A stretch of DNA of 45,000 nt from Apostichopus japonicus (Eukaryota; Echinodermata; Holothuroidea; Aspidochirotida; Stichopodidae): assembly GCF_037975245.1 (NCBI RefSeq), contig NC_092561.1, positions 6,497,501-6,542,500 on the forward strand. The letters run 5' to 3'. The notes below the pieces were generated by a model, which was not told the DNA's origin, searched no databases, and worked only from the letters and a program-made list of their open reading frames with translations. The stretch's first letter is position 1; each line of letters opens with the position of its first letter. The translations under genes were made by a program, and so were the position numbers. Of the stretch, positions 11,991 through 28,738 are shown in pieces.

Positions 11991-13377
11991 CTTTCTTTTC
12001 ACTTTCGTATGCTCCTCTCTGAAGTCTTTATATATTAATTCAAACATATATTTTACTAGCTGACGTGGTGGCCAGTGCTATAAGGGGCAGATGAAAGAAT
12101 CTTTCATATTTTGAGATTGGTATTTCAAGCAAAACGTGATATACGGTAAAGTTCTGTGAACTGTATACCAAAAGCGAAGTCAACTAAGGCGTAAATGGAT
12201 GCGAATGTGGTTAACCCGTGTCAATTCTAGTGTTGAAACCTGTATTAAAAAGAAGGCTAATAACATTTTACATTCACCGCACTTCATTAAGCACCAAAAC
12301 AGTATAGCGCCCCACCTATAACACACAATTACACACCTTCTTCGGGACTCGACAATTTTCCCGTATTTGAATATATAGTTTTCACTATAGCAGTGTCGAA
12401 TAAATGACTTTCTTAAATTAAAAATACAAAACAAAATAGTTACAAGATTAGTCTACAATTTTGCTAAAATATTTAAAGGACATTTATGTGTTTTGAAAGC
12501 AGTTTACCAATTCTTATATTAATTACGTAATACAAATCGATTGACGCAACAAGATATGTCAAATCTATCATCAATCTACAAAATACGATATGATTTGATA
12601 TCCGACAAGCAGCGTAAATATGTTTGTATGTAAATAAGCTATGTGAAAGATAATACTCTCACATATATAGTATTATACCTTTCCATAGCGTAACGTTTAA
12701 AAGTTACTTGTTTGTGTGTTTCATACTATAGGTGTATGAATGGAGAGATTGTTGGGTTGGGATGCAGTGGGGAAGGGGTGTATGAATAATGGACAGATGG
12801 TTGGGCTGGGTGCAGTGGTGGGGGAAGGAGTGAAAAGAGTGGAAGGTGACCTGCCTTCTTTCGCTGTTAATCCGGTGAATTTATAACCTGTTGGTACATG
12901 AAAAGGTTCCCAAATTCTTGTATAAAAGTCGGGTATTCATTTGAGTTCGGCGGTATCGCTGTATGTGATGCAGACATGTTTGTTGGACCAAGTAACGCCT
13001 GTTTAACGTTTGAATGATTAGGCCTTTACTGCCGATTATTATTAGTTTATGGACATTATTTTGCTAACGTTTGAGATTTTTTTCAGTGCAAATTTGTTAA
13101 CATGTACAAACAGTGAGAGGGGTTCCCACCAACACCCCCTCCCCTCCCGAGGATCTGTCGCCCATGCATCATCAGTGTAAGCTTGACAATGGATGCGTCT
13201 GGACTTGATAACTTATTACATACGTGTCCTGCATATGGCCTTTTGAGATCTTTTGAATCACTCGACTGAAGCCTATAGGTAAGTAATAATACCCCCAAAG
13301 TTTTATTTTTTACTGACATCAAAGGTGATTGAATATTCAACTGCAAGATCACGAATACGCTACTAAGCTACCGTCTA
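11991..13377. other. No gene seen upstream of the MRF gene
   Basis: AT-rich with the two-copy GT-rich duplication at 12732-12830. Could include distal MRF regulatory sequence, but nothing shows this directly. Confidence 0.45.
12732..12830. repeat. Two-copy tandem duplication, about 48-bp unit
   Basis: TATGAATGGAGAGATTGTTG and GGTTGGGATGCAGTGG recur as TATGAATAATGGACAGATGG and GGCTGGGTGCAGTGG directly downstream. Confidence 0.65.
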
Positions 13378-13797
13378 TGACTAACACCAACATTTCACGA
13401 CCACGATACGTTTCTCTCAGACCTCTTCCTCTGTCGAGCTTACATTCATGATTTCGAACAGCTTCAACAAAACCTTCAACAAATACCGACATAAAGACCA
13501 AATAATACGTGAAATATATGTCTCTATACTACATCAGTTTATCAATATGTATTGTTACAATGGCCCATGTATCGTATGTTAATGCATATGCCACTCAAGC
13601 ACCATGTATACATATACAGTGTGGTGACGATTTCGTTACCACTTTTCTGGTTATTTCTTGGTGATCGACTTTATCAATTGGATTCGAGTGAGTGATTGAA
13701 TATGAAAAACCTAGTTTTCATAGATTCGTTGCAATAATTTTGATCCATTCAATCTTATGATACTCAACGAAGAGTTTGCAGACGTATATTTCGAAAA
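13378..13797 (+). promoter_or_regulatory. Presumed 5' flank / 5' UTR of the MRF gene
   Basis: Unique-looking sequence immediately upstream of the ATG. There is no clear TATA box near the start. CATATG (about 13587) and CAATTG (about 13675) fit the degenerate E-box CANNTG. Promoter role is inferred only from position. Confidence 0.3.
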
Positions 13798-18204
<4,407 letters not shown>

Positions 18205-19998
18205 AGCAGTATGCATCGTTTACATTCCCTTCAGCTAGACTGATGCGAGTCAATCCTTCAGAATTCCAATTCCTTCCTGAAGTTAAGAAAACAACATTTA
18301 ACGCAATACATTACTATTGTGATGCATCTGAATTGCCAAGTCGGATGTAACTTTTGGAAGGAAAACAGATAATTTTGTCAATGACAATGTACATATATAT
18401 AATTATTTCTTCTGCTGGTTCACGTTTGAATACAAACATATCAATTCAAGTCTCTAAAAATGGTATTTACGAATTCAATTTAAATTTCATTCTTAGTGCT
18501 TATATGTATGTTCCTTTTTGGATGATCACAAATAACTTTATAAACCCGAACTATCATTTTTAGGGACACATGCAAGGGGCTATTCCATGACGTTTGCAAG
18601 AGGAAGATGAAAAGATGGTCGTTACGTTATTAAGGGGGACTGATTGGATTTCATTATAACAGTTGTCGTCAATGAGATGAATTATTAAATTGCTTTGTTT
18701 TACCTTGTATAACTCTCAAATACTTTTCAAAGGGGTTTTGACTGAGCTATTATCAAAATGGTCATGAACTTTTTTTTTCAACGTCAGCATTTTTTTCTTT
18801 TCTTTTTTTTTGAAAAGGTAATCACTTTTATAGATCCCGAAAACCTCGTTTATTCTGTTCAGGGATCATAAGAGTACACTTGAACTACAATTCCAAGCGC
18901 TGTACGTTAGATTTACTGGCTTTTATACTTATCCAGTGACTGCTCGTGTTTATTTGTAAATATTAAACTATTAGAGATTTCTATAGCTATATAGCTTGCG
19001 TGCATACATGGGTATATAGCTTGTGTATGTGGTATTTAATAATATATATATCCTATACCTTTACATTCTTTGAAGTCCAAACGGTGGTAAGTGCCTCTTT
19101 ATTTGGGGGCTTAGCAGGACTTTGTCTTCCGCGATGAAGGGATTTTTGTCGTGTTTTGAAAGTGATCACGGGGAAATGTTTCGGCGTTCCATGGATTATG
19201 ATCGATGACAAACGTACAGCTTCCGTGGATAGAATAAATGGTCTTCACGTCATCGACAGGGAATGTTTTTTCTACGAAGGCTTTGCTTTTAAAATGGAAT
19301 CATTTTTATGCCCATGCGTTGTTCAATATCTCAGGCTCGGCAGAAAAATTTGTTCTTATGGTTTTTGCAAGACGTGGCATCAGGAAGTATTATGGAAGCA
19401 TTTCATGGTCACGTTATTTACACAGATAGATTTTGTCTTGTATATACTACTAAAGTGCGCATGTCTAACGGCCCAGCGTGAATCAGGTTCATTCCCCCCA
19501 TGACCATGTTTACCTCATATGCATGAGGTGGCGGGGTGGGTGGGGGAGGGCGGAAAGACGGGGTTGGTGGGTTGAATTTGAAGTTTTAGAAGGATAGTAT
19601 AAAGGCTTTTACACCAGTGCTAGCTGAGATAATACATTTGTCAAATGACCTTTGACATAGTATTGAAGTGGTTCATATACTATAAACAATACATGAAGAT
19701 CGTATCGTATCCTAAGATACGGTAGACATTAACGATAATTAGTATTTGCTACCGATGTATTATCAAATGATCTTTGACTCGTAGCGGCTCTTTTGACTAA
19801 TTTGTGAGTATCTTGCCAAAGTCGCAGGTACGTTAGAGATGAAGTTTCTCCGTAATTTCCTGTTTCCCATTCATCGGCTTCACGTGAATGAAAATACGTA
19901 CATAATGTACTATTTAGGTTTCTTTCATATTTTACAACTGCGGTCGTATCGTTAAATAATTGTAATATAGCGCCCTCTAACGGATAGCGCAACATGTA
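18205..19998. other. MRF 3' UTR (start) then no gene seen
   Basis: The 3' end of the MRF transcript is not defined; the nearest AATAAA on this strand is near 19226, over 1 kb away. A 115-codon frame at 19156-19503 has no recognised family. Confidence 0.4.
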
Positions 19999-20470
19999 AA
20001 CGTAACATATTCCGTATAATTTGTCCCCAATTGACTTACACACTAAATCGCCAAAGTAATGTGGGTCTCTAAGTCCTTGTAGAAGTTCTCACTAACTTAT
20101 ACCGACCCCTTCGTGGATAGCTGTCATGTTAGCTATTCATGGCACCTTCATTTTGCCGTCTAATTATACCATGACGAGTTTTCGCTATCATGAGAGCCTA
20201 ACTTTCGACACTTGTAAACGAACCTCTTTACCGGTAGTAAACAATCTTCTTACGCTGCTTCTGGGAGGCCTAAAGTGACCTAAAATTTACCTCAATTGAC
20301 CCAATTTTTGCACCCACATTGACTCCCATTTATGTACTCTGACATCTAAGCCACGAAAACCCAGATCCTGTTTGATAACATATCAAAACAAATGTTCCCC
20401 TGTTGTTGTTGTCGGGCTGGTGAACTCTCGGGTGGATTGATATTGATTCTATTAGGAGTATGCCACCCTT
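19999..20470 (-). mobile_element. About 470-bp MITE-like element (GGTGGCATACTCCTA end), reversed copy
   Basis: The right end TAGGAGTATGCCACC is the reverse complement of the left end of the copy at 43054. GACTTACACACTAAATC, GCTGCTTCTGGGAGGCCTAAAG and TTGACCCAA inside match that copy reversed. The left end is diverged (GTAACATATTCCGTATAA). Non-coding. Confidence 0.65.
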
Positions 20471-23067
20471 TAAAAGATCATCAATATTATCCCCGAACAA
20501 GCTAGAAATTCCCATAGTGGTCAATATAGTGATATAATTTCGAAATGCATTTTACAGCGACCACACTCAATTTTGTTACCTTACTGAGACAACTTAAGAG
20601 CCGATTTGAACACTCCTCGGTGTACTATGGATAATAAGGATAATTAAACTTTTCCAGCAAATTTCTTTTGGAACCTTCTAGCAAAAGTTTACTAAACATT
20701 TGGAGCAAATACTAATGTGTAATAACCTTTAAAGCTATACAGCTTGCTTTGTGTTGTAATTTTTAGTACAGATGTTTTAATCGAATACAAACATGTTTTT
20801 ATGTGCCACAAATTGTCATGAGTTGTTTGGTTTCATCTTCAAAATCATATGCCTTTATGCGCAGGAGTTTAAGAGTGGACAGCAGACGTGGATGTAGAGG
20901 GCTCAGTCTGTACAAACATCGAAAGTTGGCGGACGGGAGTAGGAGAGGGAGGGGGGGGGGGAGGGGCAAACCACAAAAGATTTTTTATATTCTCTGTTAT
21001 TAAATGTTCAACCAAGTAAACTTTCTATTTATGCTTCCTTTTCACTTTCCTTCTTTTCTTTTCTTTTCTGTTTTTTTTTTTTTTTTTGAAAGAACGAAAG
21101 GTCACTTTTTGCATTACATAAATAACAACAATACTTTGTTCCAAAAACCCATCCACATCTAATTTATGAAAATGGGCACTTTTGGGGTCTTTTATCATAA
21201 CTGGGGCACGTCCCCCCCCCCCCTCCCCTACCACCCTAGCCAAACCTATAGCAATTAGCAATGAGCAAATTCGACTTTTCAGCGAGGAATCACAGAACCA
21301 GCCAGCAAAATATGATTACTGTGAATTGCATAATCCGGTCATCATTGGGAGAAATAATTTTAGGCCCAAAACATCAGCAGTGGTGTTGGTAAAACTTCAT
21401 TTGCACTCATTCCCAGAAACACACATACCTTAAGGTGATAAACCTCAAAGGGTAGATCAATTGAACACCATCACTTTCGAGAAATTAAATTGGTCTTTTA
21501 GTTCTCCTTCTCATTCATCCTCAGATTCTTCATCCTCAGATTGTCTGTTTTTTTTTATATTTTATGTATATCTCAAATTTTGTTTTAGTTTCTCAAAAAC
21601 AGATCTAGCGCCACCATCTTGGAGTGACGTCAGGGAAATTTCTGTTTTCTTGACCGACATCACCTCCTCAGGCTTATTTTGACTGTCTTGAAAACGGGTA
21701 TAAAAACATAAGATGTTGATGGACCCCACCACCCCCCCCCCCGTCCGTACTCCATTTTGTCCGCAGATCGCCTGCATGTCAAAATCTCGACGAGTCATTT
21801 GATTTCATTTATTCTATGTTTGTACAACAAATATCTCATTTTCCATAATAGAATATATTACGTAGAAAAAAACGCAAAATAAAAACGGTAATACAATCTA
21901 TACACGTCTCCATTAGAGCTAAATATAGTTGAAACAGCTCCTGCAGCTGACTGGCCGAATTCTGTATTATGTGTGGTTGTATATGTTGAGTCATTGTTAC
22001 TCTCTCCACCTCTCACTCACCCCCCCCCCCCCACCTCTCTCTCTCTCTTTATTTTCTTTTATAATGATAAATATTACTCCGAGTTACCAATTTGGTGTTA
22101 TATACCCTTTAATTGGTTTAATGGTTGCAGACTGTATTCCCATTTCTAGTAGTAACCATGGTTATACTAATTTGCAACTCCACCGGAATACAACAAATAA
22201 CCTCATTAGCAGTTGCTAATTACAACTGTAATACTAGACTAGTACAAATCCACGGGCGGCGAGCTTTAGAACCTTACAATTATGCTTGAATATGAGAAGT
22301 AACAATGGACTTCAAGTCTTCTTCATCAGCTTTATCAAATCTACCAATTTTATAACTATTTTATTTCTAATACAACAACAAAGGATTGCATAACTATAAG
22401 TAGTTCGTTAAGATTTTTTCACCATTTTCAACGATAATTTATAACAGGTTGATGAAATTCGTTTATTTCTAACAACTAAGTTGCCCTGATACTTGTTTTT
22501 ATTATATAATATTCATCAACCGCGATAGAAAATCTTATTTTTGCGCAAATATTATGACTTCTTTCTTCCTCGTTATTTTAAATGAAATCTTAAAAGCCAA
22601 TCTTATCAACTCCATAGATGTAAATTATATCTGTCGAACTATCAAAATATATACCAAAGTCGATGCAAATTCTCCATTGAAGTAATACATAATTCCCCCA
22701 CCCCTACCCTTCCCCCCACCCATACACACAGAGATATGCAAAAGAAAAAATAACAACAGTCACACTTTAGTTTCGTCGATTTATTTCAGTCACTTTTTTT
22801 CCTTACTGATTCCTTCTTACTTTCTTGCTTTCTTGACACACATTTTCCTGCAATCATTAACGAGTATTGCCCCACTGTCCCTAATTCTAATGACAAACAC
22901 GACCTGTCGCGCTTAACCCGCAAACAAAGTCAACATTACCTTAGTTAAAGAAAAACAACAGAACAAAAAGAACAAAAAGTGGAGAATTCCATTTATCACA
23001 TTATCTGGACGTGTTAATTCTTAATGATATCAAGCATTACTGCAGACACGTTCTCGTTTACAAATGA
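20471..23067. other. No gene seen; several G/C runs
   Basis: G11 at 20951, C12 at 21212, C11 at 21732 and C13 at 22020, a T-rich/CTTTT patch at 21050-21088, and a TGACGTCA at 21625-21632. No coding pattern. Confidence 0.5.
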
Positions 23068-23125
23068 ATGTATATAGGCCTATATATATATGTATGGTAT
23101 GTACATATATCTATACGGGCCTATA

Positions 23126-23189
<64 letters not shown>

Positions 23190-23316
23190 GATATATATGT
23201 AGTCCTGTGGTATACAATATACATAAGTAACAAATAAATAAATAAATATATATAAATAATGTATATAGGCCTATATATATATGTATGGTATGTACATATA
23301 TCTATATGGGCCTATA

Positions 23317-23398
<82 letters not shown>

Positions 23399-23459
23399 CC
23401 TGTGGTATACAATATACATAAGTAACAAATAAATAAATAAATATATATATATATATTTC

Positions 23460-23514
<55 letters not shown>

Positions 23515-23765
23515 TACATATATATATATAGACATATATATACATATATATAATTATGTACATATATATCATATAAATATACCATATATATATACCATTT
23601 ATGTATACCCTATATATATACCTTATATATACCATATATATTTACCATACATATATATATATATATATGTATATGTATATATATATATAAATATATATAC
23701 ATATATATATATATATAGGCCTATATATATATAAATATATATGTATTCCTGTGATATACAATATA
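23068..23765. repeat. 191-bp tandem duplication and TA-rich arrays
   Basis: ATGTATATAGGCCTATATAT at 23068 recurs at 23259 and is followed both times by GTATGGTATGTACATATATC, a TA array, GTAGTCCTGTGGTATACAAT and (AAAT)n. A third diverged end (TTCCTGTGATATACAATATA) appears at about 23740. Confidence 0.85.
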
Positions 23766-24929
23766 CATATGTAGTTGCTTACTTATATGCGGTTGATTAC
23801 AAAGCGTTGCGAGTTGGAGTGTGTATACATTTATTCATCAATCTGGCATTCAATTCTCTGTTGGCAAACACCTAGCAACCGTTTCACTTAATAGCCACTA
23901 ACGGAGATGAAGGTTTTCCATAATCTTGTACACAAGTATATCGTAATACGACTTCAAGATATAGAAAGAAGTACATGTCTATTAAAGGATGGTATAGTAC
24001 GTATGCATTGCTCGTCCTTGTCCTTATATACTAATCTATCATCATCTTCATCAGCACAATCTATTGTTTTTTTGTTTTGTTTTCATTGTCTTTTATTATC
24101 AAGAGGATTGACAGCCTGTATAGTTCTTGGAATGATTACGTTATCACTTTGATCTCTGATCGTGTTATTGTTTTACAAAGTACATCGTTGTCGAAATCAT
24201 CCATTTTGGATTTTTCTTTTTTTCTTTTCAATAAGTCTTTCAATTTGACGAGAAAAGCCCTCTTTTTAAACTGAGGACCCAAGAGGACATTTTGTCATTT
24301 GCAGGCATTTGTTTGATTTTATAGTTCGGTGAGGATACTATATGTATTTGTCGTAAATAAATTACAAAGTTAATATATGTCGGAAATGTAAAAGATTTGT
24401 AGATATCTTAACGAATGGACACATTTCAAAAACTTGTGTTTTGCAATCTGCTTTATTTGTCGTCGCTCAGGTGTACAAGCTGTAACAGAACGAAGTTGTA
24501 GTTGGAAGAAAAACGAGACAACTGACAGGTAAGACATCATATTTTTATTTTGTTTTTGGGGCGTTCCCAATTTCGGTGTTTTTCTTTCTTCAACATCACT
24601 TCAAAGGGATGTTTAATTTTTTGAAGTGAAGAAACAATCTGTTTCTTTCTTTATATATATATTTTTTTTTAAAAGTGAAATCTTAGCTAATACATGTGTT
24701 TGCCTGAGGGGTACCAAAATGTTTGTCACAATTATTATGTTATTATTCTAATTCAAATAATTTAGCTTCGAAGGTATACCTATAAGCAATAGTATTATTT
24801 GATATGTTTTTTGTTCTCGTCACTCATTCTCCTATGATAGCTTATCTGTGTTGCCTAGTTCTCAGTGTGATTCCACGAGGATGGTTTTATTTTTATTGTA
24901 ATATATATTATTAAAATAAAATAAAACTG
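23766..24929. other. No gene seen
   Basis: AT-rich non-coding; overlapping frames at 23907-24274 show no family pattern. Confidence 0.5.
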
Positions 24930-25430
24930 TTTGCAAACTGCTTATCCACTAGAGAGCCTGTGTAGGAGAATGTGTATAAGTAAGTTGGCCTGACGTTTCG
25001 ATCCTAGCAGGATCTTCTTCAGAGGCTAAATGACAAGTAACAGTAAGAGAAGGGACAAAAAAACGCACATAATACAGACAGGTTAAAGAGCATGGTAAAC
25101 ACAAAGAAATAGATGTAAGGGGATTAGTAGACAAGGGATGGAGAGAAGAAAGAAAGAAACCAACAGGGTAAGAGGAGAGATAGGAGATAAACAGTGGAGG
25201 AACAAAGAGAAGATTAAGAGAAAGGGGTAGGGAAGACATTGGAGAAGAGAAAAGACAGAAAGGTGTGGAGGAAAAGGGTGGAAAAGAGCTCTGAGAAGAG
25301 GAGTGATATGTGGGGGAACCAGGGGATGGAGGGGGGGGGGCAGAAGAAAAGTTAGTAATGTCCTTACTGAATGTTGAGCCCATGAGGTTTAATGGTGCGA
25401 AGGCGTTTCATACACAGTCTCTCTATATAT
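24930..25430 (-). mobile_element. Penelope-like element 3' end (5'-truncated)
   Basis: On the minus strand, 25427-25371 encodes a C-terminal tail ERLCMKRLRTIKPHGLN followed by a stop. That fits the end of the GIY-YIG endonuclease region of Penelope-like retroelements (xLRTxxPxGLN). It is followed by about 330 bp of pyrimidine-rich 3' UTR (purine-rich on the + strand) and the hammerhead-like motif at 24988-25026. No RT domain remains upstream. Both outer boundaries are approximate. Confidence 0.6.
24988..25026 (-). ncRNA. Hammerhead-ribozyme-like motif of a Penelope-like element
   Basis: The minus strand folds as helix I GCCU/AGGC, core CUGAAGA, helix II GAUCCU-GCU-AGGAUC, then GAAA, helix III AC/GU and the cleavage triplet GUC. 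All conserved hammerhead core positions are present, with one extra A before helix II. Helix III is only 2 bp with no loop, but ACGU is self-complementary, so activity might require a dimer. Penelope-like elements are known to carry short hammerheads of this sort. Catalysis here is inferred. Confidence 0.6.
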
Positions 25431-25671
25431 TATTATAATAAAATTATATAATTTTTCGAGAATTTGGCCAATTAAATAAAGAGTTGTTGATATTGTCCAC
25501 CAGACAGAGGTGTGTGGGTGGGTGGGTGGGATGGGGTGGGGGTATTTGTGGGGCACACAGGCGAGGTTGTGAAGTCCAAGGGTTTCGTACGTCTGGGATT
25601 AAAGTTGAAGATATTGGTAATATTATAATTAACCAGGTTTGAATGCGTCAAATTTGATTTAATTCTATATA

Positions 25672-25790
25672 GATATAAATATATATATATATATATTTAT
25701 ATAGGCCTATATATATGCATATATATATATATAGGCCTATGTATAGACCTATCCATATGTATATATATATATATATATATACATATATTA
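25672..25790. repeat. TA-rich array with AGGCCTATATAT units
   Basis: Degenerate TA repeats containing several TATAGGCCTATA palindromes; the same unit appears at 23076, 23270, 23716 and 26157. Confidence 0.85.
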
Positions 25791-25860
25791 TGTTAATGCA
25801 ATGGAGGTAAACGACAAAGGCAAATGAATATATATAAATGAAAATCGTAATGAGTTGGAA

Positions 25861-26021
25861 AATCAAGAACAGCCTACAGTGGAATTACGATCTTCCTAAC
25901 CGGTTTCGAACCTCTGGACATACAATCAGCGTCCATAGTGGTTAGGGTGTCCGCGTACAGAGCGGGAGGCCCGTGGTTCGAATCCCGGTGGAGGCTGAAA
26001 GTTTTTTCACTGTTCTTGATT
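25861..26021 (+). mobile_element. 161-bp terminal-inverted-repeat element carrying a tRNA-like Pol III module
   Basis: AATCAAGAACAG (25861-25872) and CTGTTCTTGATT (26010-26021) are perfect 12-bp inverted ends. Inside, TAGTGGTTAGGGTGTCCGC and GTGGTTCGAATCCCGG look like tRNA A and B boxes; GCGTCCA/TGGAGGC can pair 6 of 7 as an acceptor stem; CCGC/GCGG frames a 7-base loop. A run of six T (about 26002-26007) would terminate Pol III. The T-stem is mismatched, so it is not a normal tRNA. The element sits between two TA-rich arrays. Confidence 0.5.
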
Positions 26022-26235
<214 letters not shown>

Positions 26236-26499
26236 TGTTGGGTTCATAATTGCAAATGAGCTTATCCTTGGGACGGTAACCTTGTAGTCACATCAACACC
26301 TTGTAATCAACTCATACTAGCTACATATCCTACAAATTTGTGACTTCAAATATAATTATAATGCTTAAATAGACAAATGGATGTTTTTCTGATCTTACCA
26401 GGTCTGGAGAAACACCTTTCACCTAATAAAATATTATAAAACTAGAAAACAAAAATACTTTATCCTAAGATATACTGTTAAATCTATATTTATAACACT

Positions 26500-26540
26500 C
26501 TATATATAACTCTATATATATAACTCTATATTTATAACTA
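26500..26540. repeat. Short CTCTATATATAA tandem repeat
   Basis: Three copies of an AACTCTATATATAT-type unit. Confidence 0.6.
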
Positions 26541-27508
26541 AGTTCCCTCGAAATTTAATCATTCCAACATATTTCTTGTGACTTCGTATTGATTTTCAAG
26601 AACAAAAATGCATTTCGAAAGTGATATTACTAATAATTCTTTCTTTTTGCCAAATTATTTTGTGAAATACCCCCTCTGATACCGCCCCCCCCCCCCTCCT
26701 CCTCTTACCTTCGGCTCGTAAGTAAGAGTAAGATCGTTGGCTGAATTTTCCTAAAGAAAGGAAAAGATTAAACCATTTTACTCTTCATAACAGCGCACAA
26801 TCGTGGTAAGGATATTTTTTTAGTAAATTGACTAATGCGTATAATTTTGAACCTATTCAAAAATAATTTTTTATAAATCTGCATTTTTCCCCCCTTAGCT
26901 TACTCCCTTGTAAGAAGTCTGCGTCATAACCTTGATGAATGTTCTGACATTATGTTGAGGTAAATATAATTTGCGCAATATGGACGAGGTTAAATTACGG
27001 CTGTGTAGGGTAACCATAGCAACTAAGGTCACCTGTTATTAAATAAATCTCTATTGTGATATTCAAGATTTGATATGAGATCGTTCTTAGGCGTTGACAG
27101 CAACGTAAAATACATCGAAAAACGACGTTTTTGTTTTATTTTCAAATCATTGTTCATAGTGAATGTTTAATTAAACTAAATGCCAAAATTTACTCAATCA
27201 CCTAAAATCTTACCGAATATCTCAAGATCTCATCTAAAAATGACTAAATTGTATAATGCATAAGAAAATCCATTAGATAAAATGAAATGCCTATAGGTGA
27301 AATCTAGAAATATATCAAATAAAGTGGTCGCAGCGCATTATGTTTTGACCTCTGACCTTTAAAGTATGTAAACTATATTTATATACCTTTACTGATAATA
27401 CTATAAGATTTTAACTGATAAAACTATGAGAATCGGTTGAAAGTAACTTAAATGTGAGTTATTTATGAATGCATAACATGCATAGCGTTTTACCTGGCTG
27501 TAATCATT

Positions 27509-27532
27509 GTTTTTTTTTTTTTTTTTTTTTTA
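27509..27532 (+). repeat. Poly-T tract
   Basis: More than 20 consecutive T, possibly the reverse of a retroposed poly-A tail, but nothing recognisable lies on the other side. Confidence 0.6.
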
Positions 27533-27656
27533 ATAACTTCCTCAAAAGCTGTTATAGCTTTCTTAGATGTTTGTCAATATTAGTTAGAACTACGCGTTCG
27601 ACTGATATGTAGATAAGGCACGGTTTCTGAAAGACAATTAATCTTCCTGTGTTAGA

Positions 27657-27790
27657 CCATGGAGGTACCTCCATGGATAGACATGCTCATATTATTTTGG
27701 ACATACTTATATTAGTTTCGACATGTTAATATAAATTTGGACATGCTTATATTTTTTTTTTATAAATGTGGACATGTTTATATTGTTTTG
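27657..27790. repeat. Perfect 20-bp palindrome followed by a 20-bp-period minisatellite
   Basis: CCATGGAGGTACCTCCATGG (27657-27676) is fully palindromic. It is followed by five GACATGCTTATATTATTTTG-like units at 27680, 27700, 27720, 27740 and about 27771; the fourth is lengthened by a T tract. Confidence 0.85.
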
Positions 27791-28167
27791 GAAATTTTTG
27801 ATACATATGGCATTCCATACGTATTAGTGAATGTTATTTCGTGCTGCACGCATGGGGAAGACGTTCATACTGACTCAGTTTCGTCAAGTGTCACAAACTT
27901 CAATTTTTGTGGAAGTATCTTATTATGGGGAGAAACGAGACAGTTTCATATGTTGTCCATGTATGCCATCAAAAGCGCACACTCTACTTAATATCCAGAA
28001 GATGAAAAAATGACTACATTTTGCATCTATATATCTTAAACAACGGGACAAGCTATTCCAAGATGCAGGGTAGGTGTTTGAACCAACGTTTCTTTTCACA
28101 TGCCGCTGCATTAAATCATAATTCGTAGAAACACTGCTGTGGGAGGGAATGTCATAAGCGAATAGAG

Positions 28168-28545
28168 CAGAGGTTCCCTAAATGGGGTGCATGAACCGAC
28201 AAGGGGTGCGTGAGTCCATGCCAGGGGTTTCGTGAGACGTTTCTGAAAGTCAAAACTAGGAGTACTTTTGTTGAACTGAAATCTGAAATATTATATAAGT
28301 TAGTAATGTACAAATGTCGTAACTATCGACAAACTCTTTTCGCGTTCCATACGTATATGTTGCCATAGTTGTACCGTACCGTGCATGTGATATATAACTG
28401 AATTATAAAACAGACACAGGCTGTTATGCGTATTATAGTATAATAATGACTCAGATCGTTTCTCGAAAAGTTGGGGGTTTGTGGACAACTCTGACATCTA
28501 GAGGGGTTCGTGGGGGGGGGGGAGGGTAAAGTTAGGGAAACCCTG
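28168..28545. mobile_element. hAT-like MITE, second copy, opposite orientation
   Basis: Begins CAGAGGTTCCCTAAATGG and ends TTAGGGAAACCCTG. It shares the internal stretches GAAACGTCTCACGAA (read in reverse), the AGTACTxTxGTT region, and a G/C homopolymer in the same place as the copy at 34580-34918. No convincing target duplication is visible (GAATAGAG against ATCTAGGG). Confidence 0.72.
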
Positions 28546-28738
28546 ATCTAGGGTGTTCATGCATATTAAGGGCTGAGCCGCGACCCACCACAGTCGATGT
28601 TCTGTAGAATGTATGACAACTGACTGCAGGGACTATGGAGGCGTCTGTTGTTTTGTATGGTAGCTGCAGGAACTGTTGTGTTGGTCTTGACATAACTTAT
28701 TCAGGGTTCACGAGTTTCATGATGGTTACTCCGACCTG

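Larger units (their letters stand above)
26236..28167. other. No gene seen outside the listed repeats
   Basis: C12 run at 26685-26696, poly-T at 27509 and the palindrome/minisatellite at 27657-27790. The 84-codon frame at 27737 overlaps the minisatellite and is not supported. Confidence 0.5.

Noticed and set aside
12921-12928. TATAAAAG as MRF TATA box
   Set aside because: About 870 bp upstream of the start codon with no supporting initiator; chance occurrence is likely at this base composition.
19156-19503. 115-codon frame, with an overlapping frame containing FARRGIRKYYGS that faintly recalls glycosyltransferase RRxAIRxTWG motifs
   Set aside because: The match is a few residues, the two frames compete, and no other domain landmark or splice context supports a gene.
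24949-25383. 144-codon Ser/Pro-rich frame on the minus strand
   Set aside because: It lies in the pyrimidine-rich 3' UTR of the Penelope-like remnant; the real coding tail is in another frame just upstream and ends in a stop.
25929-25998. Functional tRNA gene
   Set aside because: Boxes and terminator are present but the T-stem mismatches at two or more positions and the acceptor stem has a mismatch; better explained as a tRNA-derived element.
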